Source: Candidatus Desulforudis audaxviator MP104C (lineage in GTDB: Bacteria > Bacillota > Desulfotomaculia > Desulfotomaculales > Desulforudaceae). Taken from it: a stretch of 64,000 bases of DNA. Numbering within the stretch: position 1 is the stretch's first letter; each line of letters opens with the position of its first letter. The stretch spans positions 2,248,501 to 2,312,500 of the forward strand of contig NC_010424.1 in assembly GCF_000018425.1 (NCBI RefSeq), read 5' to 3'. A program made the translations under genes and the position numbers. The notes below the pieces were generated by a model. It saw nothing but the letters and a program-made list of their open reading frames with translations. It ran no database searches and was not told the origin of the DNA. Positions 18,960 to 27,564 of this stretch are shown piece by piece.

Positions 18960-19823
18960 TTACAAGCTTTTGCAGGCAATGACCACGCGCTCCCGTTCGG
19001 CCAAGTCCGTCAGGATTCTACTTTCCCAATCCGGACTCGGCACTATCGTCAGTGCGGCTCGGCCTTGCCCGGGTGCGATCTCAAAGAGAAGCGATCCGCC
19101 GGGGCGCAAAAACCGGTGCGCCTGCGGAACCAGCCTTCGGTAGAGGTCCAGCCCGTCCGGCCCGCCATCGAGGGCGAGACGCGGCTCGGCTCTTACCGCC
19201 CGGGGTAGGGTATCCATTTGGGCAGTCGGGATGTACGGCAGGTTGGCTATAATCAGATCAATCTGTCCGGCCAGTGCGGCCGGAATGGGTTCCATAAGGT
19301 CACCGAGGAGGAACTCAACGGCGACCCGGTGGCGACCGACGTTCAGCCGGGCTACGGTAAGGGCTGCTTCCGACAGGTCGGTAGCCAGTACGCGCGCCCC
19401 CCGGACGTAGCGAGCCAGGCTGACGGCGATGGCCCCGCTGCCTGTTCCGACGTCCACCACCAGGGAACCCTCCGGTCCACCGCTCATTAGACGGAGAGCC
19501 TCTTCGACGATCAGCTCGGTCTCGGGCCGTGGCACCAATACCTCGGGCGTAACCACAAAATCCAGGCCCATGAACTCCCGATGCCCGGTAAGATAAGCCA
19601 CCGGCCGTCCCGCAAGCCGGTCCCGAACCATCTGCTCAAAACGGCCCCGTTCAGTTTCAGTCAGAGCGCGTTCAGGCTCCCGGTACAGGTCGACCCGGTC
19701 ACACCCTAGAACTGCAGCCAGAAGCACGGCCGCATCCAGAGCCGGGGTTTCATTGTCACCGGCCCGAAGCGCCGTCCTCGCCCAAGCCAGCGCCTCTCCA
19801 ACCGTAGAAAAGGGGTCCGACAT
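18960..19823 (-). CDS. prmC: Release factor glutamine methyltransferase
   Basis: Methylates the Gln of the GGQ motif in release factors. 287 residues: a helical N-terminal domain (to about 75) with GRPVAYLTGHREFMGLDF, then a Rossmann methyltransferase with the SAM loop VVDVGTGSGAIAVSLA and VPRPETELIVEEAL. The substrate-binding NPPY motif reads NLPY (IIANLPYIPT), a tolerated variant in some bacteria. Normally sits right behind prfA; here a transposase-like gene intervenes, but its frame is intact. Confidence 0.95.
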   Translation of the reverse strand: MSDPFSTVGEALAWARTALRAGDNETPALDAAVLLAAVLGCDRVDLYREPERALTETERGRFEQMVRDRLAGRPVAYLTGHREFMGLDFVVTPEVLVPRPETELIVEEALRLMSGGPEGSLVVDVGTGSGAIAVSLARYVRGARVLATDLSEAALTVARLNVGRHRVAVEFLLGDLMEPIPAALAGQIDLIIANLPYIPTAQMDTLPRAVRAEPRLALDGGPDGLDLYRRLVPQAHRFLRPGGSLLFEIAPGQGRAALTIVPSPDWESRILTDLAERERVVIACKSL

Positions 19824-19854
19824 TAATCTGCTCGCTCCACAATGGACACAGGAA

Positions 19855-20520
19855 CTAGCGGTTATGTTTTCTTGGCCGACCTCTTGGCTTCAAGGTAGAC
19901 TCCAACCCGAGTTCCCGTGCAGTCTTATTGCACCACGCCGGTTCTCCAAACGGCGACCGGCGAACGACACTTAACCGTATAGTCTCCAACTCCTTTGCCG
20001 TTAGGGGCTCATCCACATATGTTTTCCAGTTTGAGGGCAATTCTACCGGGGTGTGATCCACCAAGACCCGGCCACCCCGCACTCTTTCCCGATGGGAAGA
20101 CCACGGCCACTCCTCCGCAAAATCGACTAGACCGGCCCGAACAGGATTACCTTCAACGTATCTCAGAACAGTCAGCAGATGATCATCATCCTGGATTACG
20201 AAGCTTTTGTACCGATCCTGCCATAGGTGTCCGCCGGTTTGGTGATGTTGGTGATAGCGACGAACGTGGGTAGTCATCAGCCAATGCATCCACTGGCTGA
20301 GATGAATCCCTTGGTCTGGTTGCAGCACCAAATGAAAATGGTTGGGCATAAGACAATAGGCCATCAGCCTGATCCCGGAGTACCGTTTCTTGGCTTCCAT
20401 CATTAGTTCTACGAATACTTGGTAGTCTTGGGCCTTTTTAAACACCACTTGTTTGGCATTTCCTCTGTTGAGTATGTGGTATATAAAACCGTCCGCCAAA
20501 CCTCTCACTGGTCTGGGCAC
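19855..20520 (-). mobile_element. REP-associated tyrosine transposase (RAYT, Y1_Tnp/IS200-like)
   Basis: About 221 residues of a domesticated-type HUH nuclease. The HUH histidines are in MPNHFHLVLQPDQG, the N-terminal ADGFIYHILNRGNAK and the C-terminal GGHLWQDRYKSFVI (with the nucleophile Tyr candidate) and VLRYVEGNPVRAGLV are diagnostic of the RAYT group. GTG at 20520 follows AGGGGG; the frame extends to 20607 without a clear site. RAYTs are single-copy genes linked to REP palindromes rather than to IS ends. Two REP-like palindromes lie 154-219 bp upstream and one lies beyond prmC, which fits. Frame is open, so it may be active. Confidence 0.88.
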
Positions 20521-20673
20521 AATGAAACCCCCTAACGAACAAACAGGCCGGCTTTTGACATTATTCCTTTTCTTTCTATCTTTTTCCTTTCCTGCAATCC
20601 TGTACAAGAAAATCAGCCCAAAAAACTGGCTCCCTTGGACGGGAGGGCCGTTTCATCTATGGACTCGAATCAG

Positions 20674-20739
20674 AAAAAGGGGCCTGGCCCCTTTTTTCGG
20701 GAAAGTCAGGGAAAGTAAAAAGGGGCCTGGCCCCTTTTT
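20674..20739. repeat. Pair of REP-like palindromes beside the RAYT gene
   Basis: Two GGGGCCTGGCCCC palindromes (20674-20697 and 20717-20739) with A5/T5-6 flanks, separated by a spacer that reads CGGGAAAGTCAGGGAAAGT. The right copy overlaps the stop codon of prfA. Confidence 0.9.
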
Positions 20740-21805
20740 AGTCGAGGGTTTTGAGTTTTTCGGCCTGGTCGCTGGTGATCAGGGCGCTGACGAACTCGTG
20801 CAGGTCGCCTTGCAGCACTTCTTCCAGGCGGTAGAGGGTCAGGTTCAGGCGGTGGTCGGTCACCCGGTTCTGGGGAAAGTTGTAGGTCCGGATCCGCTCG
20901 CTCCTATCGCCCGTGCCGACCTGGGTCTTCCGGCTCGAAGCGATCCGCTCCTGCTGTTCCTGCTGGGCTTTGTCGAGAAGCCGCGCCCGGAGCACTTTCA
21001 TCGCCTTGTCCCGGTTTTTGTGCTGCGACTTCTCGTCCTGGCAGCTGACCACGATCCCGCTCGGCAGGTGGGTGACCCGCACCGCCGACTGGGTGGTGTT
21101 CACCGACTGGCCCCCGGGGCCGGTGGAGCAAAACACGTCGATCCGCAGATCCTCCGGCCGGATCTCCACGTCCACTTCCTCGGCCTCCGGCAGTACGGCG
21201 ACAGTGGCCGCCGAGGTGTGAATCCGCCCGCCCGATTCGGTGGCCGGCACCCGCTGCACCCGGTGGACGCCGCTCTCGAATTTCAACTCGCTGTACGCCC
21301 CCCGGCCCTCAAGCAGGACGATCGCTTCCTTGATCCCCCCGAGGTCGGTCTCGTTCACGTTCAGCATTTCGGCCCGCCAGCCCCGGCGCTCGGCGTAGCG
21401 CAGGTACATCCGCAGGAGGTCCCCCGCGAAAAGGGCGGCCTCCTCCCCGCCGGTGCCGGCCCGGATCTCGATGATTACGTTCTTCTCGTCGTTCGGGTCC
21501 TTCGGCAGCAAAAGGACGCGCAGGCGCCGCCTCAATTCGTCGGACCGCTCCCGCAGCACCTCGACCTCGCTCTCGGCCAACTCGCGCAACTCGGCGTCCT
21601 GCTCCTCCCGGAGCATCTGCCGCGCATCATCCATCTCGGCGGCCACCCGCTTATATTCCCGGTAGACGGCGACCACTTCGCCGATTTCAGCATGGCTCTT
21701 CACATAGCCCCGCCAACGCTCCTGGTCCTGAATCACCACCGGGTCGGAAATCAGTCTATTGAGTTCCTCGTATTTCGCTTCCAGATGGTCCAATTTCGCG
21801 AACAT
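20738..21805 (-). CDS. prfA: Peptide chain release factor 1
   Basis: Recognises UAA and UAG and releases the finished protein. 355 residues. The GGQ catalytic loop is in [21 protein letters not shown] near residue 230 and the PxT anticodon-like motif is PAT in [19 protein letters not shown]. Family length is right. The start overlaps the end of yqhQ by 50 bp, and the stop lies inside a REP-like palindrome. Confidence 0.97.
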   Translation of the reverse strand: MFAKLDHLEAKYEELNRLISDPVVIQDQERWRGYVKSHAEIGEVVAVYREYKRVAAEMDDARQMLREEQDAELRELAESEVEVLRERSDELRRRLRVLLLPKDPNDEKNVIIEIRAGTGGEEAALFAGDLLRMYLRYAERRGWRAEMLNVNETDLGGIKEAIVLLEGRGAYSELKFESGVHRVQRVPATESGGRIHTSAATVAVLPEAEEVDVEIRPEDLRIDVFCSTGPGGQSVNTTQSAVRVTHLPSGIVVSCQDEKSQHKNRDKAMKVLRARLLDKAQQEQQERIASSRKTQVGTGDRSERIRTYNFPQNRVTDHRLNLTLYRLEEVLQGDLHEFVSALITSDQAEKLKTLD

Positions 21806-22682
21806 CTCTGTCTCCCTCTTCTCTCACCCGTACGGCCTCGAAAGCCGTCAAGGCCACTTCCACCTGGCTGTCGTCGGGCTCCCGCGTGGTCAGCCTCTGC
21901 ACCGCCAGCCCCGGCGCCAGCACCAGCCTGGCCAGGGGGAACCGGGCGTACAGGGCCGTAAGCTTGATCAACTCGTAGGCCAGGCCGGCCACCACCGGCA
22001 GCAGCAGTATCCGGGAGGACACACGCCACCACAGGGGATCGGTGGCCAGGAAGCTGAATATGAATATCTTGAGCACGATGACCAGCAACAAGAAGCTGGT
22101 ACCGCAGCGCGGGTGCAGGGGCGAGTACCGCTGCACCGCTTCGGGGCTCAGCTCGGACCCCGCTTCGTAGGCGTTGATGACCTTGTGTTCGGCTCCGTGG
22201 TACTGGAACACCCGCTTGATGTCGGGCATCAGGCCGACCCCCGCCACGTAAGCCACAAAAGCGCCGACCCGGAGTAGGCCCTCGATCACGTTCTGCCCAA
22301 TCCGCCCCGCCACCAGCGGCGTCAACAGGTGGGCCAAGAACACGGGCAGGACGATGAAAAGCAGAATGGCCAATCCGAACGCCAGCCCGATGGTAAGCGC
22401 CATCTCCAGGGGGGAGATGGGTTTCTCCTCCTCGCCGGCCGCCTTGTTTGCCGAATAACTCAAAGCCCGGACGCCGATCACCAGGGATTCAACAAGCACC
22501 ACCGTACCCCGGACAAACGGCCACTTCAGAAAAGGGTACCGGGTGGTGATCGTTTCCACCGCCCGGGTCTCCACCTCCACCGTATTGTCCGGACACCGGA
22601 CGGCGACCGCCCAGGTGCGGGGCCCCCGCATCATCACACCCTCGATGACGGCCTGGCCCCCATAGTTGAAGGGTTTTTTCAT
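21756..22682 (-). CDS. DUF1385 membrane protein (YqhQ family)
   Basis: 308 residues, function unknown. The start [21 protein letters not shown] is the family signature; then two membrane segments ([41 protein letters not shown]), the strongly conserved [17 protein letters not shown] and [14 protein letters not shown], and further helices. ATG 22682 is preferred over the long frame to 23051 that runs through rpmE. The last 50 bp overlap prfA, which implies coupling. Conserved neighbour of rpmE and prfA in Clostridia. Confidence 0.9.
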   Translation of the reverse strand: MKKPFNYGGQAVIEGVMMRGPRTWAVAVRCPDNTVEVETRAVETITTRYPFLKWPFVRGTVVLVESLVIGVRALSYSANKAAGEEEKPISPLEMALTIGLAFGLAILLFIVLPVFLAHLLTPLVAGRIGQNVIEGLLRVGAFVAYVAGVGLMPDIKRVFQYHGAEHKVINAYEAGSELSPEAVQRYSPLHPRCGTSFLLLVIVLKIFIFSFLATDPLWWRVSSRILLLPVVAGLAYELIKLTALYARFPLARLVLAPGLAVQRLTTREPDDSQVEVALTAFEAVRVREEGDRDVREIGPSGSEIRGTQ

Positions 22683-22706
22683 TCCACATCTCTTCCCGTC
22701 AAGCAG

Positions 22707-22729
22707 ATAGCAGAGCTTCGCTCTGCTAT
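22707..22729. other. Hairpin between rpmE and yqhQ
   Basis: A perfect 10-bp stem (ATAGCAGAGC / GCTCTGCTAT) with a 3-base loop directly upstream of the yqhQ ribosome site. There is no T-run on the minus strand. Confidence 0.55.
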
Positions 22730-22756
22730 TCCGGCCCTGAAATGCTTTTTTGCTAC

Positions 22757-22960
22757 CTACTTGCCAAGACCGTACTTGCGGCGGAACTTGTCGGCGCGGC
22801 CGCGGGTCTCCACCGTGCGCTGCATGCCGGTGTAAAAGGGGTGACACTTCGAGCAGATGTCCACGCGCATTTCCTTCTTGGTGGATCCAACCTCGAACTG
22901 GGCCCCGCACACACACACTATCCTGGCCTTCTGGTAGGCCGGGTGAAGCTTTTCCTTCAT
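22757..22960 (-). CDS. rpmE: Ribosomal protein L31 (zinc-binding form)
   Basis: 67-residue large-subunit protein. It keeps the four zinc cysteines (VCVCGAQF and DICSKCHP), so it is the C+ form used in zinc-replete cells, and ends with the typical [18 protein letters not shown] 22960 follows GAGAGGTG; a GTG three codons upstream overlaps that site and is less likely. Confidence 0.97.
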   Translation of the reverse strand: MKEKLHPAYQKARIVCVCGAQFEVGSTKKEMRVDICSKCHPFYTGMQRTVETRGRADKFRRKYGLGK

Positions 22961-23144
22961 CGTCGTCACCTCTCTCTGATCCGGAACTGGAAAACCGTAA
23001 TTCTAATGTTAACACATCGGCGCTCCCCGGTGCAAGAAAGGAAAAGCGCAAAAAGAAAAGGTGCGTAACCCCGCCCGAAAAAGGCTGGTGCCTACCGCCC
23101 CCCCCGGCTGGGAACCCCCAAAGCCTTCGGGCGCCTGGTCCCCT

Positions 23145-23693
23145 TCATTCCGCCGCGAAAATTCCCTCGTCAGTGACTTCCAGGCGGATCGGCCGCAGGC
23201 CCTCCCGGACCGGCCCCTTGAGGACCGCCCCGGTGGCAGCGTCAAAGACGGCTCCGTGAGCCTCGCAGTGTATTTCGCGCGTGGGTTCGTACCAGGAAAG
23301 AGGCTCTCCCTTGTGCGGGCAGCGCCGATGGTAGGCCTTGTATTCCCCCGGGGCGAGATGAATCAGCAAGGATTCCCGACCCCGATACACAAAACCGACC
23401 GCTTTGCCGACGGGCAGGCTCCCGTGGGAGACGATCCTGATCCTCTCCGTCACCGAGTCTTTGTTCCGGACAACAGATACAGATAAGGATTCCACAGGCC
23501 ACTTGAATTCAATTTCCAGCTTTTTCTTATCGGGCTTGTCCTTGTATTCCAGCTCCACCTTGAACAAGGCAGGCAGCGGAACATCAAGCCCATTCAGGTC
23601 GAGGCGGCCTTTCTCTTCGATCTCCGCAGCCAAGGCTTTCAAGAACCGGGCCGCCTCCGACCGTGAAAGCGCCAAGTCTTTCCTGATCTTCAC
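23145..23693 (-). CDS. amphi-Trp domain fused to a Rieske [2Fe-2S] domain
   Basis: A two-domain protein. Residues 1-80 resemble the amphi-Trp domain (LSRSEAARFLKALAAEIEEKG, then a strand region ending LEIEFKWP). From about residue 95 comes a Rieske ferredoxin: CPHKG and CEAHG give the Cys-X-His ... Cys-X2-His ligand set with 15 residues between, followed by GAVFDAATG. GTG 23693 follows GGGGGAAGG by 6 bases (183 residues); the frame can run to a TTG at 23837 with no ribosome site and a Pro/Arg-rich stretch, so I did not use it. Electron partner unknown. The 202 bp upstream hold no gene I can support. I do not recall this fusion from standard databases. Confidence 0.75.
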   Translation of the reverse strand: MKIRKDLALSRSEAARFLKALAAEIEEKGRLDLNGLDVPLPALFKVELEYKDKPDKKKLEIEFKWPVESLSVSVVRNKDSVTERIRIVSHGSLPVGKAVGFVYRGRESLLIHLAPGEYKAYHRRCPHKGEPLSWYEPTREIHCEAHGAVFDAATGAVLKGPVREGLRPIRLEVTDEGIFAAE

Positions 23694-23895
23694 GTTCGAC
23701 CTTCCCCCCGGTGCGGTTTTTTCTGTGGAAGGTACCAATTCTCGCCGGGGAGTGATATTCCTGCTTTTGGAATCCCGGCCCCCGCCGCTCGGCACCGGGC
23801 GCCGTGCCGTCGGCCGAGTCCGCTTTCGGCTGCTCAACAGCGGAGGTGTCGGTTTTGAAGCGCAGAAAGAACGGTGGACGCACCGGATAACGAAG

Positions 23896-25665
23896 CTACA
23901 GGAGTCCGGCGTACAGAAAGACGACCATCAGGCTCAGAAACATGAGGCTCCAGAGCACGCTGAATCCGGTCGGGAAACGGTGCCGGTTCTCATCGTACGG
24001 AACCCGGCCGCTCCAGCCCTCCTGGTCGAGTCTGCGGGCGGCCCGGTAGCTGGTGTTCCGCAAAAGGTCCACCCCAACCAGGAGCGGGTTTCGGACGTAG
24101 GGGGCGGCGATCCGGAAGAAGGCCGCGCCCCAGCCCTCCACGGTGCCCTTGACCCCGCGCAGGCCGTCGAGCGCGCGCCCAAGCAGGGCGGCGGCCGGTT
24201 TGCGGTAGAACCAGTCGAAATCAAGCGAAACGGTCGGCTCGGGGCCGAATCCGGCCCGGCACAGCCAGAAACCGGCGGCGGCGGCCAACAAGAGCTGCAC
24301 GGTGGCCAGCACTTTCAGCACCGCGAACGGCTCGTAGGCCATCGGATACGGCAGTTGGGCGTACAAAAGGGCCGGGTACACGCCGAACAGGACACACAAG
24401 AGCGCCCCCCCGGCCATGGCCGCGTACATGTTCAGGGGCAGCTTCGCCGGCCGCAGGTTGTGGCGGTTCTCGCCGAAGAACATCAAGTACGGCAGCTTCA
24501 ACCCGGTATGCAAAAAGGTGCCCACGCCGGCCAACTGCAGGAGCAAAGTCACCAGGGCCAGCCCGCTCGCCTCCGCCGAGTACACCACGAGGGACTTACT
24601 GATGAACCCGCTCAGAAGCGGCACCCCGGAGATGGAGAGACTACCGATCATGAACAGCACCACCACCGCGGGCATCGCCCGGGCGAGGCCCCCCAGTTCG
24701 GTAAGCTTGCTCTTCCCGGTGGCGTAGAGCACCGCGCCGGCCCCCATGAACAAGAGTGCCTTGTAAAGGATGTGACTGAAAGCGTGGGCCGTGGCGCCAT
24801 TCAAGGCCAACTCGGTGCCGATGCCCACCGCAGCCACCATGTACCCCACCTGGCTGATGATGGAGTAGGCCAGCAGGCGCCGGGCGTCGTTTTCCAGGAT
24901 GGCGTACACCGCCCCGTAAAGCGCCATGACCACGCCGGCCCAGATCAAGAGTTCGGTGCCCGGAAACACCCGGATCAGCACGCACACGGCGACCTTGGTC
25001 GTGAAGGCGCTCAAGAAAACGCTGCCGGTCACGGTGCCTTCGGGGTAGGCATCGGTCAGCCAGGCGTGCAGGGGTACAACGGCCGCGTTGATGGCCACCC
25101 CGGCGAGGATCAGCCAGAAGGCCGGGCCGCCGGTCCCCGTCAGGGAGACAACGTCCATGCTCCCCTGACTCATCAGCAGCAGAATCCCCCCGAGCAGCAG
25201 GTTGCCACCTAAAAAGTGCACCAGAAGGTACCGGAAACCGGCGGCCAGCGATTCCGGACGGCCGCGGAACCAGATCAGGAACACCGACGAGGCCGCCATC
25301 AGTTCCCAGCAGAAAAACAGGGTCAGCCAGTCGCCGGCGAAGACCACGCCTAGCGACCCGGCCGCATACAAAAGCGCCGCCGCGTGCTCGCCCCGCGTCT
25401 TCACGTGCAGGGCGTACACGGCCCCCAGGAGGGCCGTCGTCGCAAAAATGATCCCGAACACGCGGGCCAGGGCGTCCACGCGCAGCACCTGAAGTTCAAA
25501 GTCCAGGAACGGGAATGGCACGACCGTGCCGGGCTGGAGGCCCAACACCGCCAGCACGGCCAAGGCCGGCCCCCCCAGGAGGCCGACGTGCCGCCACCGG
25601 GCGGGCAGGACCAGGACCAGGAACGCCCCGGCCGCCAGAAATACTGAAGGATGCATCGTGAACAT
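23896..25665 (-). CDS. MrpA/MrpD-like proton-translocating antiporter subunit (third copy)
   Basis: About 589 residues, 14 or so membrane helices, last gene of the antiporter operon. The antiporter core is visible: the helix-5 Glu in LTLFFCWELMAASSVFLI, PLHAWLTDAYPEGTVTG, AFTTKVAVCVLIR and the broken-helix region LLAYSIISQVGYMVAAVG. At the place of the usual helix-7 Lys (five residues before PLH) this protein has Asn (INAAVVPLH), unlike the two sister subunits. The C-terminus has a long cytoplasmic-looking stretch with many Arg and a final helix. ATG 25665 follows AGGTGAG. It shares ancestry with complex I NuoL/M/N. Confidence 0.85.
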   Translation of the reverse strand: MFTMHPSVFLAAGAFLVLVLPARWRHVGLLGGPALAVLAVLGLQPGTVVPFPFLDFELQVLRVDALARVFGIIFATTALLGAVYALHVKTRGEHAAALLYAAGSLGVVFAGDWLTLFFCWELMAASSVFLIWFRGRPESLAAGFRYLLVHFLGGNLLLGGILLLMSQGSMDVVSLTGTGGPAFWLILAGVAINAAVVPLHAWLTDAYPEGTVTGSVFLSAFTTKVAVCVLIRVFPGTELLIWAGVVMALYGAVYAILENDARRLLAYSIISQVGYMVAAVGIGTELALNGATAHAFSHILYKALLFMGAGAVLYATGKSKLTELGGLARAMPAVVVLFMIGSLSISGVPLLSGFISKSLVVYSAEASGLALVTLLLQLAGVGTFLHTGLKLPYLMFFGENRHNLRPAKLPLNMYAAMAGGALLCVLFGVYPALLYAQLPYPMAYEPFAVLKVLATVQLLLAAAAGFWLCRAGFGPEPTVSLDFDWFYRKPAAALLGRALDGLRGVKGTVEGWGAAFFRIAAPYVRNPLLVGVDLLRNTSYRAARRLDQEGWSGRVPYDENRHRFPTGFSVLWSLMFLSLMVVFLYAGLL

Positions 25666-25673
25666 AACCGCGC

Positions 25674-25898
25674 TCACCTGTCGTAGTAGTCTTCGCCGCG
25701 CTGCACCAAGTGCTTGCCCAGCGCCTTGGACACCCACACCAGGACCAGACAGCCCAGGAAACCGAACAGGAGGTCAAAGCCGTAGAGTTCGTGCCACCAG
25801 AACTTCCCGCGTCCGTGCGCCCCCCGGAGCAGGAGGTCGGCCACAAAACTCAACGCCAGCGCCCCCACGAGGGCGATGAAAAGCCAACGTTTCACCAC
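25674..25898 (-). CDS. Small two-helix membrane protein in the antiporter operon
   Basis: 74 residues with two membrane helices (LFIALVGALALSFVADLLL and LLFGFLGCLVLVWVSKALG) and a charged end (HLVQRGEDYYDR). Starts 1 bp after the preceding antiporter subunit and ends 8 bp before the next start, so it belongs to the transcript. I do not recognise the family; an accessory or assembly subunit is a reasonable guess. Confidence 0.7.
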   Translation of the reverse strand: MVKRWLFIALVGALALSFVADLLLRGAHGRGKFWWHELYGFDLLFGFLGCLVLVWVSKALGKHLVQRGEDYYDR

Positions 25899-25899
25899 G

Positions 25900-27564
25900 T
25901 CACATTCCCCCTCCGGCCGGCCCCGGGCCGCCGCCGGTAACGGCCGCGGCCGCCATCTCTGCCAACGTGTAGAACTGCAGCCCGAGGTTCGGGAGCACTC
26001 CCAGTACCAGCGCCGCCGCCGCCGTGATCAGGAGCGGCACCAGCATGCTCGGCTTCGCCTCCCCGGACGTGCCCGCGCAAGCCGCCGCGTGCTCGGCGTG
26101 GGCGGCTGCGGACTGGGCGGCAGGCGCCGAACTCCTAACCGTTTGAACCTCATCTCCCGGCTGCCGGGCTGCTGCCACCGGTTCCCCGGCCGCCAGCGCC
26201 TCCCCGGCGGCGTGCGCCGCTACTTCCCTAGCGCGCCCGAAATAAGCGCGGTACACGATCGGAAAGAAGTAGGCGGCATTTAAAAGTGCGCTCCCGATCA
26301 ACACAGCGATGAACACCGGTTGCCCGGCCTGGATCGAACCCACGCCCAGGTTCCACTTGCTGATGAACCCGACCAAAAGCGGCATGCCGGTGATGGCCAG
26401 CGCGGCGGCCGCGAAGGCGCCCATGGTGTACGGCATCCGCCGGCCCAGTCCGTCCAGCTCCCGGATGTATTCCTTGTGCGTGGTGGCGTAGATCGCCCCC
26501 GCGCAGAAGAACAAGGTGATCTTCATGAAGGCGTGGGCCACGATGTGGAACATCGCCCCCAAAATCGCCGCCGGCGTGGCCAAAGCGGCGCCCAGCACCA
26601 CGTACGACAGCTGACTGACGGTTGAGTACGCCAGCCGCCGCTTCAGGTGGTCCTCGGACAAGGCCCGCAGCGAGGCGAAGATGATCGTCGCCGCCGCGAA
26701 CCAAGCCAGAATCACGCCCACGCCCAACTCACCCATGAGTTCCGGTCCGAACACGAAGCCGGTCACCCGCACCACGGCGAAGGCGCCCGCCTTGACCACC
26801 GCCACGGCGTGCAAAAGCGCGCTCACCGGCGTGGGTGCCACCATCGCCGTCGGCAGCCAGCCGTGCAACGGGAGGACGGCCGCCTTCACGCCCACCCCGA
26901 CCATGAACAGCACGAACAGCACCTGCAGGGCCCCCACGGAGGCGCCGGACGCCGCCAAAAATCCGCCCGGGGTGAACGCGGCGCCGGGGACCAGGTAGTG
27001 GGCCCAGGCCACGGCGATGAGGAGCACTTGCCCCGCCAGGAGCAGGTACACCATATACTCCCGGCCCCCGGACACCGCTTCCGCATTCCGCCGGTGGATG
27101 ACCAGCGGGTAAGTAGCGATGGTCAGGATTTCGTAGAAGATGAAGAACGTCAAAAGGTTTCCGGACATGGCGATGCCCACCGCGGCCGAGAGGCACACGG
27201 CGAAGCTGGCGAAGTACCCGGTCTCGTGACCGTATTTCAGACTCCGCATGTAGCCGATGGAGTACACCGAAGTGACGATCCACAGGCCGGAAGCGAGCAG
27301 GGCGAACAACAGTCCGAAGGCGTCGACCCGGAAGTGCAGGGCGATGCCCTTGGCGATGTGCAGGGGGGCAGTCTCCACGACCGCCCCGCCGAGGACCGCC
27401 GGCAACATGGATAGGACGACGACGAACTTGACCACCGCCGCAGCCATGGTCACGGTCTCGCGCAGGTCCGGACGCCGGTCGCAGAACAGGATCAATCCGG
27501 CGGCGGCCAGGGAGACGAGCACGGCCACAAGGGGCGCATTGGAGAACACAACTTCAGCCGGCAT
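25900..27564 (-). CDS. MrpD/NuoN-like antiporter subunit (second copy)
   Basis: 554 residues, about 14 membrane helices. Key residues are kept: helix-5 Glu in FFIFYEILTIATYPL, helix-7 Lys in VGVKAAVLPLHGWLPTAM, and Lys in VAVVKAGAFAVV and helix 12 (FISKWNLGVG). Between the last two helices, about residues 455-515, is an Ala/Glu-rich low-complexity insertion absent from the neighbours. It starts at the very base after mrpD ends. Role: one of three presumed ion channels of the complex. Confidence 0.85.
   Translation of the reverse strand: MPAEVVFSNAPLVAVLVSLAAAGLILFCDRRPDLRETVTMAAAVVKFVVVLSMLPAVLGGAVVETAPLHIAKGIALHFRVDAFGLLFALLASGLWIVTSVYSIGYMRSLKYGHETGYFASFAVCLSAAVGIAMSGNLLTFFIFYEILTIATYPLVIHRRNAEAVSGGREYMVYLLLAGQVLLIAVAWAHYLVPGAAFTPGGFLAASGASVGALQVLFVLFMVGVGVKAAVLPLHGWLPTAMVAPTPVSALLHAVAVVKAGAFAVVRVTGFVFGPELMGELGVGVILAWFAAATIIFASLRALSEDHLKRRLAYSTVSQLSYVVLGAALATPAAILGAMFHIVAHAFMKITLFFCAGAIYATTHKEYIRELDGLGRRMPYTMGAFAAAALAITGMPLLVGFISKWNLGVGSIQAGQPVFIAVLIGSALLNAAYFFPIVYRAYFGRAREVAAHAAGEALAAGEPVAAARQPGDEVQTVRSSAPAAQSAAAHAEHAAACAGTSGEAKPSMLVPLLITAAAALVLGVLPNLGLQFYTLAEMAAAAVTGGGPGPAGGGM

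Noticed and set aside
22683-23051. N-terminal extension of yqhQ
   Set aside because: The frame continues upstream through rpmE in a different phase, but the family begins at MKKPF and the upstream residues are shadow.
23694-23837. Upstream extension of the Rieske protein
   Set aside because: The Arg/Pro-rich stretch lacks a ribosome site, whereas GTG 23693 has a strong one at the right distance.
23404-25212. 602-residue plus-strand frame
   Set aside because: Antisense to the antiporter subunit and the Rieske protein, with His/Gln/Gly-rich shadow composition.
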